From Desulfarculus sp. (lineage in GTDB: Bacteria; Desulfobacterota; Desulfarculia; Desulfarculales; Desulfarculaceae), in contig QZKP01000025.1 of NCBI GenBank assembly GCA_003605055.1, positions 1 through 48,557 of the forward strand: a stretch of 48,557 bases of DNA, in the 5' to 3' direction. Position 1 is the first letter of the stretch, and the number at the start of each line of letters is the position of its first letter. Shown one piece after another: positions 18,681-26,896 of the stretch. The position numbers were made by a program, and so were the translations under genes. Below the pieces are notes generated by a model that did not search any database, was not told the origin of the DNA, and worked only from the letters and a program-made list of their open reading frames with translations.

Positions 18681-19682
18681 ATGCATAAAAAACTAGTGTG
18701 CAGGCATTGTCCTCTTCCCGCCTGTTTTCCGGGCTGGCTGGCCTTGGCCTTGCTGCTGGCCCTGGCCTCGGCCGCCGGGGCGGTGCCCCCGGGGAAGGTC
18801 TCCTGGACTTCCCAGGTGACCGCCGCCTACCGGGCCTTGGGCGCCCTGGACCCGGACCCCCTGACCCGCAACCCGGATTACTTGGCCGCCCGTTTCGTGG
18901 ACAAGGACTTCCTGGGCCAGCAGCTCTATCTGCCCGCGGACTTCAGCCAGGCCCTGGAGGCCATCCGCCGCCGGGGCAGCCGCACCTTCTTCTACATAAC
19001 CGCCCGCACCAAGTACATCGACCAGGTGCTGGCGCAAGAGGCCGCCGCCGGCCTAAAACAGGTGATCATCCTGGGCACGGGCCTGGACAGCCGGCCCTAC
19101 CGATTCCGCCGGCAATATCCGGGCTTGCGCTTCTTTGAGGTGGATCTGCCGGCCACCCTGGCCTACAAGCAACAGCAGGTGGAGGCGGCGCTGGGTTCCA
19201 AACCGGCCGGAGTGACCTACGTGGCCGTGGATTTCGACAAGGACGACCTGGGCCAGACCCTGGCCCGCGCCGGCTACCAGGCCGACCGCCGCACCCTGTT
19301 CATCTGGGAGGGGGTCACCTACTACCTGCAAGAGGCCGGGGTGCGCGCCACCCTGGGTCTGGTGGCCAAGGGAGCCCAGCCGGGCAGCCGCCTGGTGTTC
19401 GACTACCTCCTGCAGGAGGCCCTGGACAGGATCAACTCCGGCGACGCCGATGGCCGGGCAGGTACCGCGGCCAGGGCCAGGCACGGCGAACCGTTCCTCT
19501 TCGGCATCAAGCATGGCCACAGCCGAGGCTTCCTGGCCCAATCGGGCTTGGTTCTGGTGGAGGAGCTGGGCTCGCAGCAGATGGTCAGCCGCTTCCTCAC
19601 CGGCAACAAGGGCCAGGCCATCGGCCGGCCGTCACAGGGCCTGCGCCTGGTGCTGGCCGAGGTCCCTCCGCCGGGCCGCTGA
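18681..19682 (+). CDS. Class I SAM-dependent methyltransferase (LCM/TIGR00027-like) with N-terminal signal/anchor
   Basis: A 333-residue protein. From about residue 95 it matches the leucine-carboxyl-methyltransferase-like family: YITARTKYIDQVLAQE, the SAM loop VIILGTGLDSRPYRF, FFEVDLPATLAYKQ, and the post-motif WEGVTYYLQEAGVRATLG. Family members methylate carboxyl or hydroxyl groups on unknown substrates. Before this lies a hydrophobic stretch (WLALALLLALASAAGAV, about 19-35) that looks like a signal peptide or anchor, odd for an enzyme needing cytosolic SAM. AGGAGG sits before the ATG; no later start has a comparable ribosome site. It could be membrane-tethered facing the cytosol. Confidence 0.78.
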   Translation: MHKKLVCRHCPLPACFPGWLALALLLALASAAGAVPPGKVSWTSQVTAAYRALGALDPDPLTRNPDYLAARFVDKDFLGQQLYLPADFSQALEAIRRRGSRTFFYITARTKYIDQVLAQEAAAGLKQVIILGTGLDSRPYRFRRQYPGLRFFEVDLPATLAYKQQQVEAALGSKPAGVTYVAVDFDKDDLGQTLARAGYQADRRTLFIWEGVTYYLQEAGVRATLGLVAKGAQPGSRLVFDYLLQEALDRINSGDADGRAGTAARARHGEPFLFGIKHGHSRGFLAQSGLVLVEELGSQQMVSRFLTGNKGQAIGRPSQGLRLVLAEVPPPGR

Positions 19683-19787
19683 GCCCCGCTCTCCGGGGGG
19701 CGCAATCTTGTCCTGGCGCCGAGGCCCGGCTGCCGGTACATTAAAATAGTCTTGCCGACCCTCGAATAATCACGGGAAGGGCCTGTA

Positions 19788-20555
19788 TTGCCTTTCACCT
19801 TGTTCAGCCGAAGGTACCAGGACAAAGTCCTCATTGCCGTGGGCCTGTTGGCCCTGTCCGGCCTGATGTTCGTGGGTTACTGGCTGGTCGTGGGCGACGC
19901 GTCTTACATCAGCAACTACTTCTACTTGCACCTGTCATTCCTGCCGATTCACGCCCTGGTTCTGGGCCTGATCCTGGACGAGCTGATCGTGCACCGGGAG
20001 AAGCAGCAGCGCCGCCACCGCCTGAACATGTTCCTGGGCGTCTTCTTCCGGCAGATGGGCATAGACATCATGCTCAACATGCTGCTCCTGGCCGACAACC
20101 GCGATGAGTTGGAGCAGAAGATGCTGGTGGACAAGAGCTGGAAGGCCCCGCACTTCCGGCGGGCCCGCCAGGCGGTTCGGAGCCTGCCCCTGCGCATGCG
20201 GCCGGACCGCGGGCATCTGAAGATTTTGTTCAACCTGCTTTCCCAGCGGGAGCAGGAGATCATTACCCTGACCCGCAACCCGCTGATGCTGGAGTTCGAG
20301 GCCCTGTACCGCTGCCTGCTCTCCCTGTTCCACCTCATCGAAGAGACTCACTACCGGGGCCAGGTGCTATCCATGAGCGACAACGTGATCCTCCACTTGG
20401 CCTCGGACGTGGGCAAGACTCTGGCCATGTTGGCCTCCCTCTGGCTGTCGTATCTGGAGCACCTCAAGGAAGAGCACCCGGTGCTGTTCGGCTTCCAGGT
20501 GGGGCTGCACAACACCATCCAGCCCATCCTGCTGGAGGACGTGAACGTCAAGTGA
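19788..20555 (+). CDS. Unknown membrane-anchored protein
   Basis: A 255-residue protein I do not recognise. Two transmembrane helices lie at about 14-36 (VLIAVGLLALSGLMFVGYWL) and 44-66 (FYLHLSFLPIHALVLGLILD). They are followed by a basic stretch (HREKQQRRHRLN) and about 180 residues of soluble, mostly helical sequence, predicted cytosolic by the positive-inside rule. No enzyme motif is visible. It starts at TTG after GGGAAGGG. The arsenosugar-type operon begins 78 bp downstream behind its own promoter candidate, so linkage to it is uncertain. Confidence 0.72.
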   Translation: MPFTLFSRRYQDKVLIAVGLLALSGLMFVGYWLVVGDASYISNYFYLHLSFLPIHALVLGLILDELIVHREKQQRRHRLNMFLGVFFRQMGIDIMLNMLLLADNRDELEQKMLVDKSWKAPHFRRARQAVRSLPLRMRPDRGHLKILFNLLSQREQEIITLTRNPLMLEFEALYRCLLSLFHLIEETHYRGQVLSMSDNVILHLASDVGKTLAMLASLWLSYLEHLKEEHPVLFGFQVGLHNTIQPILLEDVNVK

Positions 20556-20562
20556 AGCGGAC

Positions 20563-20591
20563 TTGCCGAGCCGGCCGGCGGGGCTTAGAAT
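20563..20591 (+). promoter_or_regulatory. Promoter of the arsenosugar-type operon
   Basis: TTGCCG (20563-20568), 17-bp spacer, TAGAAT (20586-20591, 5 of 6), followed by an AT-rich start region, 43 bp before the first gene. Confidence 0.5.
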
Positions 20592-20633
20592 TTTTTATAG
20601 GCTGCGGGCCCATGCCGGGCACGCGGAGTAATA

Positions 20634-20978
20634 ATGGAGACGCCGGTGGATCATTACTACGACGCCAAGGACCTGCCCCGCTTCCCCGAGATCGCCAAAG
20701 AGGCCCCGGAGCTGGCCAAGAAGTTCTTTGACTGGGCCGAGGCGGTCATGGCCGACGGCGCCCTGAGCCGCCGGGAAAAATGCCTTATCGCCCTGGCCGC
20801 GGCCCACGCCGTGCAGTGCCCTTACTGCATAGACGCCTACACCCAGGCCTGCCTGGAGCAGGGCTCGGACCTGGCCGAGATGACCGAGGCGGTGCACGTG
20901 GCCTCCTACATCCGGGGCGGGGCCACCCTGGTGCACGGCATACAGATGCGCAACCAGGCCGGCAAGCTTTCCCTGTAA
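20634..20978 (+). CDS. Arsenosugar biosynthesis-associated peroxidase-like protein (CMD family)
   Basis: A 114-residue carboxymuconolactone decarboxylase/AhpD-like protein. The redox pair is in VQCPYCIDAYT (Cys62, Cys65) after LSRREKCLIALAAAHA, and YIRGGATLVHGIQM ends the fold. This short form belongs to the family regularly found beside the ArsS radical SAM gene (the rSAM/selenodomain-associated peroxidase-like family). Its exact reaction is not established. The ArsS gene starts 24 bp after the stop. Confidence 0.88.
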   Translation: METPVDHYYDAKDLPRFPEIAKEAPELAKKFFDWAEAVMADGALSRREKCLIALAAAHAVQCPYCIDAYTQACLEQGSDLAEMTEAVHVASYIRGGATLVHGIQMRNQAGKLSL

Positions 20979-21002
20979 GGCGGCCGGCCCGAAGAGGCCA
21001 AA

Positions 21003-21956
21003 GTGGTTTCATTCGCCCAGGCCCTGAGCCAGAACCAGCTTGACCTGCGGCGGGGCCGCACCGAGACCCTGCAGGTCAACCTGGGCCTGCTCTGCAACCA
21101 GGTCTGCAAGCACTGCCATCTGGGCGCCGGCCCCCACCGCCGGGAGGTGATGGACCTGGACACGATGCGGCAGGTAGCCGACTACGCAGTCCGGGGCGGC
21201 TTTTCGGTGGTGGACATCACCGGCGGGGCGCCGGAGATGAACCCCCACCTGCCCGAGCTGATCCGCCGCTGCACCGAGGCGGCGCCGCGGGTGATGCTGC
21301 GCAGCAACCTGACCTTGCTCACCGGCGGCGGCCGTGGCCACCTGCTGGAGTTGCTCCGAGAGCGGCGGGTGGCCATCGTGGCCTCTTTCCCCTCCCTGAG
21401 CCCCAGCCAGGTGGAGGCCCAGCGGGGCGCGGGGGTGTTCGAAGGCTCGCTGCGGGGCTTGCGCCTGCTCAACCAGATAGGCTGGGGCCGGCCGGGCAGC
21501 GGCCTGGAGCTGGACCTGGTGGTCAACCCGGCCGGCGCCTTTCTGCCGCCGCAACAGGAGGCGGCCCAGCGCCGCTTCCGCGGCGAGCTTCGGCGGCGCT
21601 GGGGCGTCACCTTTGACCACCTGTTCACCCTGGCCAATGCGCCCTTGGGCCGCTTCCGCGACTGGCTGCTCAGCTCGGGCAACTACGACGGCTATTTGGA
21701 CAAGCTGGCCCACGGCTTCAATCCCTGCGCCGTGCAGGGTCTCATGTGCCGCAGCCTGGTCAGCGTGGCCTGGGACGGCTGCCTGTACGACTGCGACTTC
21801 AACCTGGCCGCGGGCATCCCCCTGGGCGGCCAGCGGGTGCACGTCAGCCAGATGCCGGGTCCGCCGCCCGAAGGCGCGGCCATCGCCGTGTCCGAGCACT
21901 GCTACACCTGCACCGCGGGCAGCGGCTTCACCTGAGGCGGCTCCATCCAGGCCTGA
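21003..21956 (+). CDS. arsS: Arsenosugar biosynthesis radical SAM selenoprotein ArsS (UGA at 21933-21935 read as Sec)
   Basis: A radical SAM enzyme with CNQVCKHCH (Cys31, 35, 38) and a C-terminal Cys-rich part with CAVQGLMCRS, GCLYDCDFN and HCYTCTAGSG. Conventional translation stops after 310 residues at G-F-T-UGA. In this family the C-terminus normally continues as A-G-x-G-x-x-C/U-G-G, and the downstream frame reads G-G-S-I-Q-A before a second stop (21954-21956). The UGA therefore falls exactly where family members have Cys or Sec, giving a 317-residue protein with Sec311. A SECIS-like hairpin follows at 21949-21967. The family is named (seleno)protein in NCBI families, so readthrough is known biology; its use here is inferred. 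The start is GTG after AGAGG. It is proposed to convert a dimethylarsinoyl nucleoside toward arsenosugar. Confidence 0.9.
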
Positions 21957-21967
21957 GGCTCAGGCCT
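21949..21967 (+). promoter_or_regulatory. SECIS-like hairpin of arsS
   Basis: AGGCCTG and CAGGCCT form a 7-bp stem around an AGGCT loop (21956-21960). The loop begins 20 nt after the UGA, inside the 16-37 nt range reported for bacterial SECIS elements, and resembles the AGGUCU loop of E. coli fdhF. It also overlaps the second stop and the space before the next gene. Confidence 0.72.
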
Positions 21968-21973
21968 TCAGCC

Positions 21974-22690
21974 ATGAATCCCGACCCGAAACCAAAACCC
22001 TCCCGACCTGACGGCGAGGGCATCAGCGTTATCATTCCGGCGCTCAACGAGGAGGGCTGCGTGGCCGCGGCCGTGGCCAGCGCCCGCCGGGCCCCGGGCG
22101 CAGAGGTGATCGTGGCGGACGGCAACAGCCGCGACGCCACCGTCGCCCGGGCCGCGGCGGCCGGCGCCCGGGTGATCGCCGCCCCTCCAGGCCGCAGCCG
22201 CCAGATGAACGCCGGCGCCCTGGCGGCCAGGGGCCAGATCCTGCTCTTTTTGCACGCGGACACCCTGCTGCCCTGGGGCTGGCAATACGAAGTGCGCCGG
22301 GTGCTGGCCTTGCCCGGGGTGGCGGCCGGGGCCTTTGCCTTTCGCCTGGATGTGCGCAGCGCCGGCCTGCGGCTCATCGAGCTGGGCGTGGCCGCCCGCT
22401 GCCTCTTGGCCCAGATGCCCTACGGCGACCAGGGGCTGTTCCTGCGCCGGGAGGTGTTCGCGCGGTTGGGCGGCTTCCCGGAGTTGCCGCTGATGGAGGA
22501 CGTGGCCCTGGTGCGCAATCTGCGGCGCCTGGGCCGGGTGGCCACCTCCCCTGCCCCGGCCGTGACCTCGGCCCGCCGCTGGCAAGGCCGGGGCGCCCTG
22601 CGCACTACCCTGCTCAACTCCATTCTGCTGGCCGGGTTTTACGCCGGCTTGCCGGCCACCACCCTGCACCGCCTGCGCCAGCGCCACTGA
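21974..22690 (+). CDS. Family 2 glycosyltransferase, arsenosugar / rSAM-selenodomain-associated type
   Basis: A 238-residue GT-A fold glycosyltransferase: ISVIIPALNEEGCVAAAVAS near the start, VIVADGNSRDATV (about 46-58), GRSRQMNAGALAARG, and the metal-binding LLFLHADTLLP. The short form matches the TIGR04283 group found with ArsS, proposed to move a sugar during arsenosugar formation. The ATG lies 17 nt after the ArsS readthrough stop, with the SECIS-like hairpin in between and no clear ribosome site, so coupling to ArsS translation is likely. No ArsM arsenite methyltransferase is in the window. Confidence 0.88.
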   Translation: MNPDPKPKPSRPDGEGISVIIPALNEEGCVAAAVASARRAPGAEVIVADGNSRDATVARAAAAGARVIAAPPGRSRQMNAGALAARGQILLFLHADTLLPWGWQYEVRRVLALPGVAAGAFAFRLDVRSAGLRLIELGVAARCLLAQMPYGDQGLFLRREVFARLGGFPELPLMEDVALVRNLRRLGRVATSPAPAVTSARRWQGRGALRTTLLNSILLAGFYAGLPATTLHRLRQRH

Positions 22691-22821
22691 AAGGCTCTGG
22701 CCTCTTCCCGCGGGGCTGCGAGCTGCCACCGGCGGCCGGCCTTTTGGGAGGCAGCTTGGCGCCCGGACCGGATGCCCTGTGAGAACCAATGAGTTTTGTT
22801 CAGAATCGCCCAAAGCCGGGG

Positions 22822-22850
22822 TTGACACGGGCAGGACGCGCAGTTAGAAA
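22822..22850 (+). promoter_or_regulatory. Promoter of the fumarase-fumarate reductase operon
   Basis: Perfect TTGACA (22822-22827), 17-bp spacer, TAGAAA (22845-22850, 4 of 6). The predicted start is near 22857, giving a leader of about 55 nt. Confidence 0.65.
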
Positions 22851-22873
22851 TGTTTATTCACGCTGGAGACTCA

Positions 22874-22888
22874 CCGGGCAATGCCCGG
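22874..22888 (+). other. Small hairpin in the fumarase leader
   Basis: CCGGGC-AAT-GCCCGG, a perfect 6-bp stem with a 3-nt loop, 17 nt before the ribosome site AAAGGAG. It may stabilise the mRNA 5' end. No riboswitch class is recognisable. Confidence 0.45.
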
Positions 22889-22911
22889 ATTCCTACTAAA
22901 GGAGACGAGGT

Positions 22912-23760
22912 TTGTCAGCTCCACGCGAGGTTCAGGTCTCGGCCATCAGCGACGCCGTGGCCGGCCTGTGCGGCCAGGCGGACATCGAACTGCCCGCGGA
23001 CGTGCGCCGCTCCTTTGAACAGGCCATGGCCGCCGAGGAGTCGCCGGTGGGCAAGGGCGTCCTGGCCCGCCTGCTGGAAAACGCGGACCTGGCCCAGGAC
23101 ACTCGCCTGCCCATCTGCCAGGACTGCGGCCTGGCCGTGGTGTTCCTGGACCTGGGCCAGGACGTGCACCTGATCGGCGGCGACCTGACCGAGGCCGTCA
23201 ACGAGGGCGTGCGCCGGGGCTATAAGGACTACTACCTGCGCAAGAGCGTCTGCCACCCCTTCAGCCGGGCCAACACCGGCGACAACACGCCGGCGGTGAT
23301 CCACACCCGCATCGTGCCCGGGGACAAGGTGCACGTGTGGCTGGTGCCCAAGGGCGGCGGCAGCGAGAACATGTCCAAGATCTTCCTGCTCACCCCGGCC
23401 CTGGGCCTGGAGGGGGTCAAGAAGGCGGTGCTGGACACGGTGATCGCCGCCGGCCCCAACCCCTGCCCGCCCATCATCCTGGGCGTGGCCGTGGGCGGCA
23501 CCTTTGACGACGCGGCCGTGCGCGCCAAGCGCAGCCTGCTGCGGGAGCTGGACTCGGTGAACCCCGACCCGGAGGCCGCTAAGTTGGAGGAGGAGCTTTT
23601 GGCCGCGGTTAACGACCTGGGCATAGGCCCGGCCGGCCTGGGCGGGCGCATGACCTGCCTTAAGGTCTTCGTGGACATCCGGCCCTGCCACATCGCCAGC
23701 CTGCCGGTGGCGGTGAACGTCCAGTGCCACGCCGCCCGGCACAAGGAGGCGGTGCTATGA
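22912..23760 (+). CDS. Class I fumarate hydratase, alpha subunit
   Basis: A 282-residue Fe-S hydro-lyase alpha subunit converting fumarate and malate. It has PICQDCGLAVVFLDLGQDVH (cluster Cys in ICQDC), HPFSRANTGDNTPAVIH, the glycine-rich VPKGGGSENMSK, and GLGGRMTCLKV near the C-terminus. The homologous tartrate dehydratase cannot be fully excluded, but linkage to frd genes argues for fumarase. The TTG start is supported by AAAGGAG. It overlaps the beta subunit by 4 bp (ATGA). Confidence 0.94.
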   Translation: MSAPREVQVSAISDAVAGLCGQADIELPADVRRSFEQAMAAEESPVGKGVLARLLENADLAQDTRLPICQDCGLAVVFLDLGQDVHLIGGDLTEAVNEGVRRGYKDYYLRKSVCHPFSRANTGDNTPAVIHTRIVPGDKVHVWLVPKGGGSENMSKIFLLTPALGLEGVKKAVLDTVIAAGPNPCPPIILGVAVGGTFDDAAVRAKRSLLRELDSVNPDPEAAKLEEELLAAVNDLGIGPAGLGGRMTCLKVFVDIRPCHIASLPVAVNVQCHAARHKEAVL

Positions 23761-24311
23761 GCCAGACCATCCGCCTGACCACCCCGCTTACGGACCAGGA
23801 CGTGAGCCAACTAAAGGCCGGGGACCAGGTGCTGCTCTCGGGCACCATCTACACCGCCCGCGACGCGGCCCACAAGCGCATCGTGGAGGCCATCAAGCAG
23901 GGCCAGGAACCGCCCTTCCCCATCGCCGGCGCGGCCATCTACTACGTGGGGCCCTCGCCGGCCCCGCCCGGCCGGGTCATCGGCGCGGCCGGCCCCACCA
24001 CCAGCTACCGCATGGACGCCTATGCGCCCTTCTTGATCGAGCGCGGGCTCAAGGCCATGATCGGCAAGGGCAAGCGCGGTCATGAGGTCAAGGAGGCCAT
24101 GGTGCGGCACAAGGCGGTGTATTTGGCGGCCATCGGCGGGGCCGGAGCCCTCATGGCCGGGGCCATCACCGAGGCCGAGGTGATCGCCTACCCCGAACTG
24201 GGGCCCGAGGCGGTGCGCCGCCTAGTGGTCGAGGAAATGCCTTTATTCGTGGTCAACGACGTCCACGGCGCGGACCTGTACGAGCAGGGCCGGGAGGCCT
24301 ACGGACGCTGA
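23757..24311 (+). CDS. Class I fumarate hydratase, beta subunit
   Basis: A 184-residue C-terminal-type subunit (Fumerase_C). Landmarks are LSGTIYTARDAAHKRIVEAI (about 28-47), IYYVGPSPAPPGRVIGAAGP, TTSYRMDAYAP, GKGKRGHEVKEAM and AYPELGPEAVRRLVVEEMP. It completes the two-subunit fumarase with the overlapping alpha gene. Downstream 24319-24356 is a GC-rich inverted repeat (CCCGCCC/GGGCGGG) that might tune expression before frdC. Confidence 0.94.
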   Translation: MSQTIRLTTPLTDQDVSQLKAGDQVLLSGTIYTARDAAHKRIVEAIKQGQEPPFPIAGAAIYYVGPSPAPPGRVIGAAGPTTSYRMDAYAPFLIERGLKAMIGKGKRGHEVKEAMVRHKAVYLAAIGGAGALMAGAITEAEVIAYPELGPEAVRRLVVEEMPLFVVNDVHGADLYEQGREAYGR

Positions 24312-24378
24312 GCAACTTATCCCCGCCCGCCGCGGCTCGGGGCCCGGGGGGGCGGGCAACCGCATTCTGGGAGTCGTC

Positions 24379-25032
24379 ATGAGTGGCATTGATACAGCCA
24401 TCTATGTAAGGCAACCCAGCCGGACCGCGGCCTATCTGGACTGGCTCCAGATGCTCACCGGCGCGGGGCTGATCCTGTTCATGTGGTCGCACATGGTCCT
24501 GGTGGCCAGCGTCAACCTGGGCCCCCAGGTGATGAACACCATCGCCTACTTCTTCGAGGCCACCTACATGGCCCAGGTGGGCGGGCCCATCATCGGGGCC
24601 ACCATGCTCTTGCACTTCATCCTGGCCGCCCGCAAGATCCCCTACACCTCCGGCGAGCAAGGGGCCATCTGGCGCCACGCCAAGATGCTGCACCACACCG
24701 ACACCTGGCTGTGGCTGATCCAGGCCTTCACGGCCATGGTCATCCTGGTCATGGGCTCCATCCACATCTGGACCGTGCTGACCAACCTGCCCATCACCGC
24801 GGCCAAGAGCGCCATGCGGGTGCAGACCGGCTTCTGGGGTGTGTTCTACCTGATCCTCCTGCCTTGCGTGGAGCTGCACGTGGGCATCGGGTTCTACCGC
24901 ATCCTGGTCAAGTGGGGCCTGATCAAGCGCAGCGGCCGCAAGGGCCTGCACCGCTTCGAGAACGTGCTGACCGGCGTCTTCATCCTCATCGGCCTTATCA
25001 CCATCATCCGCTTCTGGACGCTGCCGGTATAA
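24379..25032 (+). CDS. frdC: Fumarate reductase / succinate dehydrogenase cytochrome b subunit
   Basis: A 217-residue membrane subunit with five hydrophobic helices and histidines suited to two hemes b: MWSHMVL (about 34-40), MLLHFIL, KMLHHTD, GSIHIWTV and VELHVGIG. This matches the diheme Wolinella-type FrdC, not the four-subunit enterobacterial form. It links menaquinone to the flavoprotein and Fe-S subunits. Gene order C-A-B immediately follows fumarase, joining malate, fumarate and succinate steps in one operon. Direction (fumarate reduction or succinate oxidation) is not decided by sequence. Confidence 0.93.
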   Translation: MSGIDTAIYVRQPSRTAAYLDWLQMLTGAGLILFMWSHMVLVASVNLGPQVMNTIAYFFEATYMAQVGGPIIGATMLLHFILAARKIPYTSGEQGAIWRHAKMLHHTDTWLWLIQAFTAMVILVMGSIHIWTVLTNLPITAAKSAMRVQTGFWGVFYLILLPCVELHVGIGFYRILVKWGLIKRSGRKGLHRFENVLTGVFILIGLITIIRFWTLPV

Positions 25033-25045
25033 GGAGGCCCGCCCC

Positions 25046-26896
25046 ATGGAATACCAGACCTTCTATACTGATTTGCTGTGCATCGGGGCCGGCCTGGCCG
25101 GTGAGCGGGTGGCCGTGGAGGCCGCGGCCAACGGCTTTGAGACCATACTGCTCAGCCTGGTGCCGCCCCGCCGCTCCCACTCCTGCGCCGCCGAGGGCGG
25201 GATGCAGGCCTCCCTGGGCAACTGCGCCATGGGCGAGGGCGACAACCCCGACATACACTTCGCCGATACGGTCAAGGGCTCGGACTGGGGCTGCGACCAG
25301 GAGGTGGCCCGCATCTTCGCCGACACCGCGCCCATCGCGGTGCGCGAGGCGGCCTTCTGGGGCATCCCTTGGAACCGGGTGGTGGCGGGCAAAGCCGTTT
25401 ACTACAAGAGCGGCCAGGAATTCGAGGCCGTGGAGCCCCAGGACCGCCATGGCCTGATCACCGCCCGGGCCTTCGGCGGCACGGCCAAGTGGCGCACCTG
25501 CTACACCGCCGACGGCACCGGCCACACCCTGCTCTACACCCTGGACAACAAGGTCACCCAACTGGGCGTTACCGTGCACGACCGGGTGGAGGCCATCAGC
25601 CTGATCCACGACGGCGCCAACTGCCTGGGCTGCGTGGCCCGGGACCTGAAGACCGGCAGGCTCAGGGTGTACCTGGCCAAGGCCACTCTCATCGCCACCG
25701 GCGGCTACGGCCGGCTCTACAGCGAGACCACCAACACGGTGATCAACGAGGGCGGCGGCCACATCGTGGCCCTGGACACCGGCCTGGTGCCCTTCGGCAA
25801 CCCCGAGGCCGTGCAGTTCCACCCCACCGGCATCGTGCCCACCAACATCCTGGTGACCGAGGGCTGCCGCGGCGACGGCGGCACCCTGCTGGACGTGGAC
25901 GAAAAGCGCTTCATGGACAAGTACGAGCCCGCCAAGGCCGAGCTGGCCTCCCGGGACGTGGTCAGCCGCTGGATGATGTATCACATCGCCCAGGGCAAGG
26001 GCGTGCCCAGCCCCTACGGCGACCACCTCTGGCTGGACATCCGCCACCTGGGCCAGAAGCACATAACCACCAAGCTCAGGGAGGTGTACGACCTCTGCCG
26101 CCACTTCCTGGGCGTGGACCCCATACACCAGCTCATCCCGGTGCGGCCGGCCCAGCACTATTCCATGGGCGGGGTGCGCACGGACAAGAACGGCGCGGCC
26201 TACGGACTCCAGGGCCTGTTCTCGGCCGGCGAGTCCGCCTGCTGGGACATGCACGGCTTCAACCGCCTGGGCGGCAACTCCCTGGCCGAGACCATCGTGG
26301 GCGGTCGCTACATCGGCCAAAAGGTGGCCCAGTACCTGGCCGGCGCCGAGGCCCACTTCGACACCGCCCTGGTGCGCCAATTCGTGGCCCGCGACCAGGA
26401 GCGCATCAAGCGGCTCGTCTCCGGCGCGGACGGCAAGCAGAACGTCTACGAAATACGCGCCGCCATGCAGGATGAGATGATGGAGCGGGTGGGCATATTC
26501 CGCAACGGCGCGGACCTGCAAAAGGCGGTGGAGAACCTGCAGGCCATCTACGCCCGGGCCAAGAAGATCGGCCTGCGCTCCAACGGCCTGGGCGCCAGCC
26601 CCGAGCTGAACCTGGCGCTCAAAATGCCCGGCATGCTGCGCCTGGCCATCTGCGTGGCCTACGGGGCCTTGGTGCGCACCGAGAGCCGCGGCTGCCACGC
26701 CCGCGATGATTACCAGGCGCGCAATGACCGCGACTGGCTCAATCGCACCCTGGCCTACTGGCCGGAGGCGGCCGCCGACCTGCCGGTGCTCAAGTATGAG
26801 CCGGCCACCAAAGTCATGTATCTGCCGCCGGGCGACCGCGGCTACGGAAAGGTGGAGATTATCCCCATGGACGCACCCAAAGAGGTCAGGCCATGA
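25046..26896 (+). CDS. frdA: Fumarate reductase / succinate dehydrogenase flavoprotein subunit
   Basis: A 616-residue flavoprotein. The FAD dinucleotide motif is IGAGLAGERVAVEA (about 12-25), and the covalent-FAD histidine motif is RRSHSCAAEGGMQA (His about 46). TDKNGAAYGLQGLFSAGESA forms the second FAD region after YSMGGVR, and HTLLYTL and QFHPTGIVPT lie in the capping domain. It catalyses fumarate/succinate interconversion on the cytosolic face, or the periplasmic face if exported; no Tat signal is present, so cytosolic. An AAGGAGG site precedes the ATG and the stop overlaps frdB by 4 bp. Confidence 0.96.
   Translation: MEYQTFYTDLLCIGAGLAGERVAVEAAANGFETILLSLVPPRRSHSCAAEGGMQASLGNCAMGEGDNPDIHFADTVKGSDWGCDQEVARIFADTAPIAVREAAFWGIPWNRVVAGKAVYYKSGQEFEAVEPQDRHGLITARAFGGTAKWRTCYTADGTGHTLLYTLDNKVTQLGVTVHDRVEAISLIHDGANCLGCVARDLKTGRLRVYLAKATLIATGGYGRLYSETTNTVINEGGGHIVALDTGLVPFGNPEAVQFHPTGIVPTNILVTEGCRGDGGTLLDVDEKRFMDKYEPAKAELASRDVVSRWMMYHIAQGKGVPSPYGDHLWLDIRHLGQKHITTKLREVYDLCRHFLGVDPIHQLIPVRPAQHYSMGGVRTDKNGAAYGLQGLFSAGESACWDMHGFNRLGGNSLAETIVGGRYIGQKVAQYLAGAEAHFDTALVRQFVARDQERIKRLVSGADGKQNVYEIRAAMQDEMMERVGIFRNGADLQKAVENLQAIYARAKKIGLRSNGLGASPELNLALKMPGMLRLAICVAYGALVRTESRGCHARDDYQARNDRDWLNRTLAYWPEAAADLPVLKYEPATKVMYLPPGDRGYGKVEIIPMDAPKEVRP

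Noticed and set aside
25004..26698. 564-codon open frame opposite frdA
   Set aside because: Same effect: low-complexity translation, and all flavoprotein motifs are on the plus strand.
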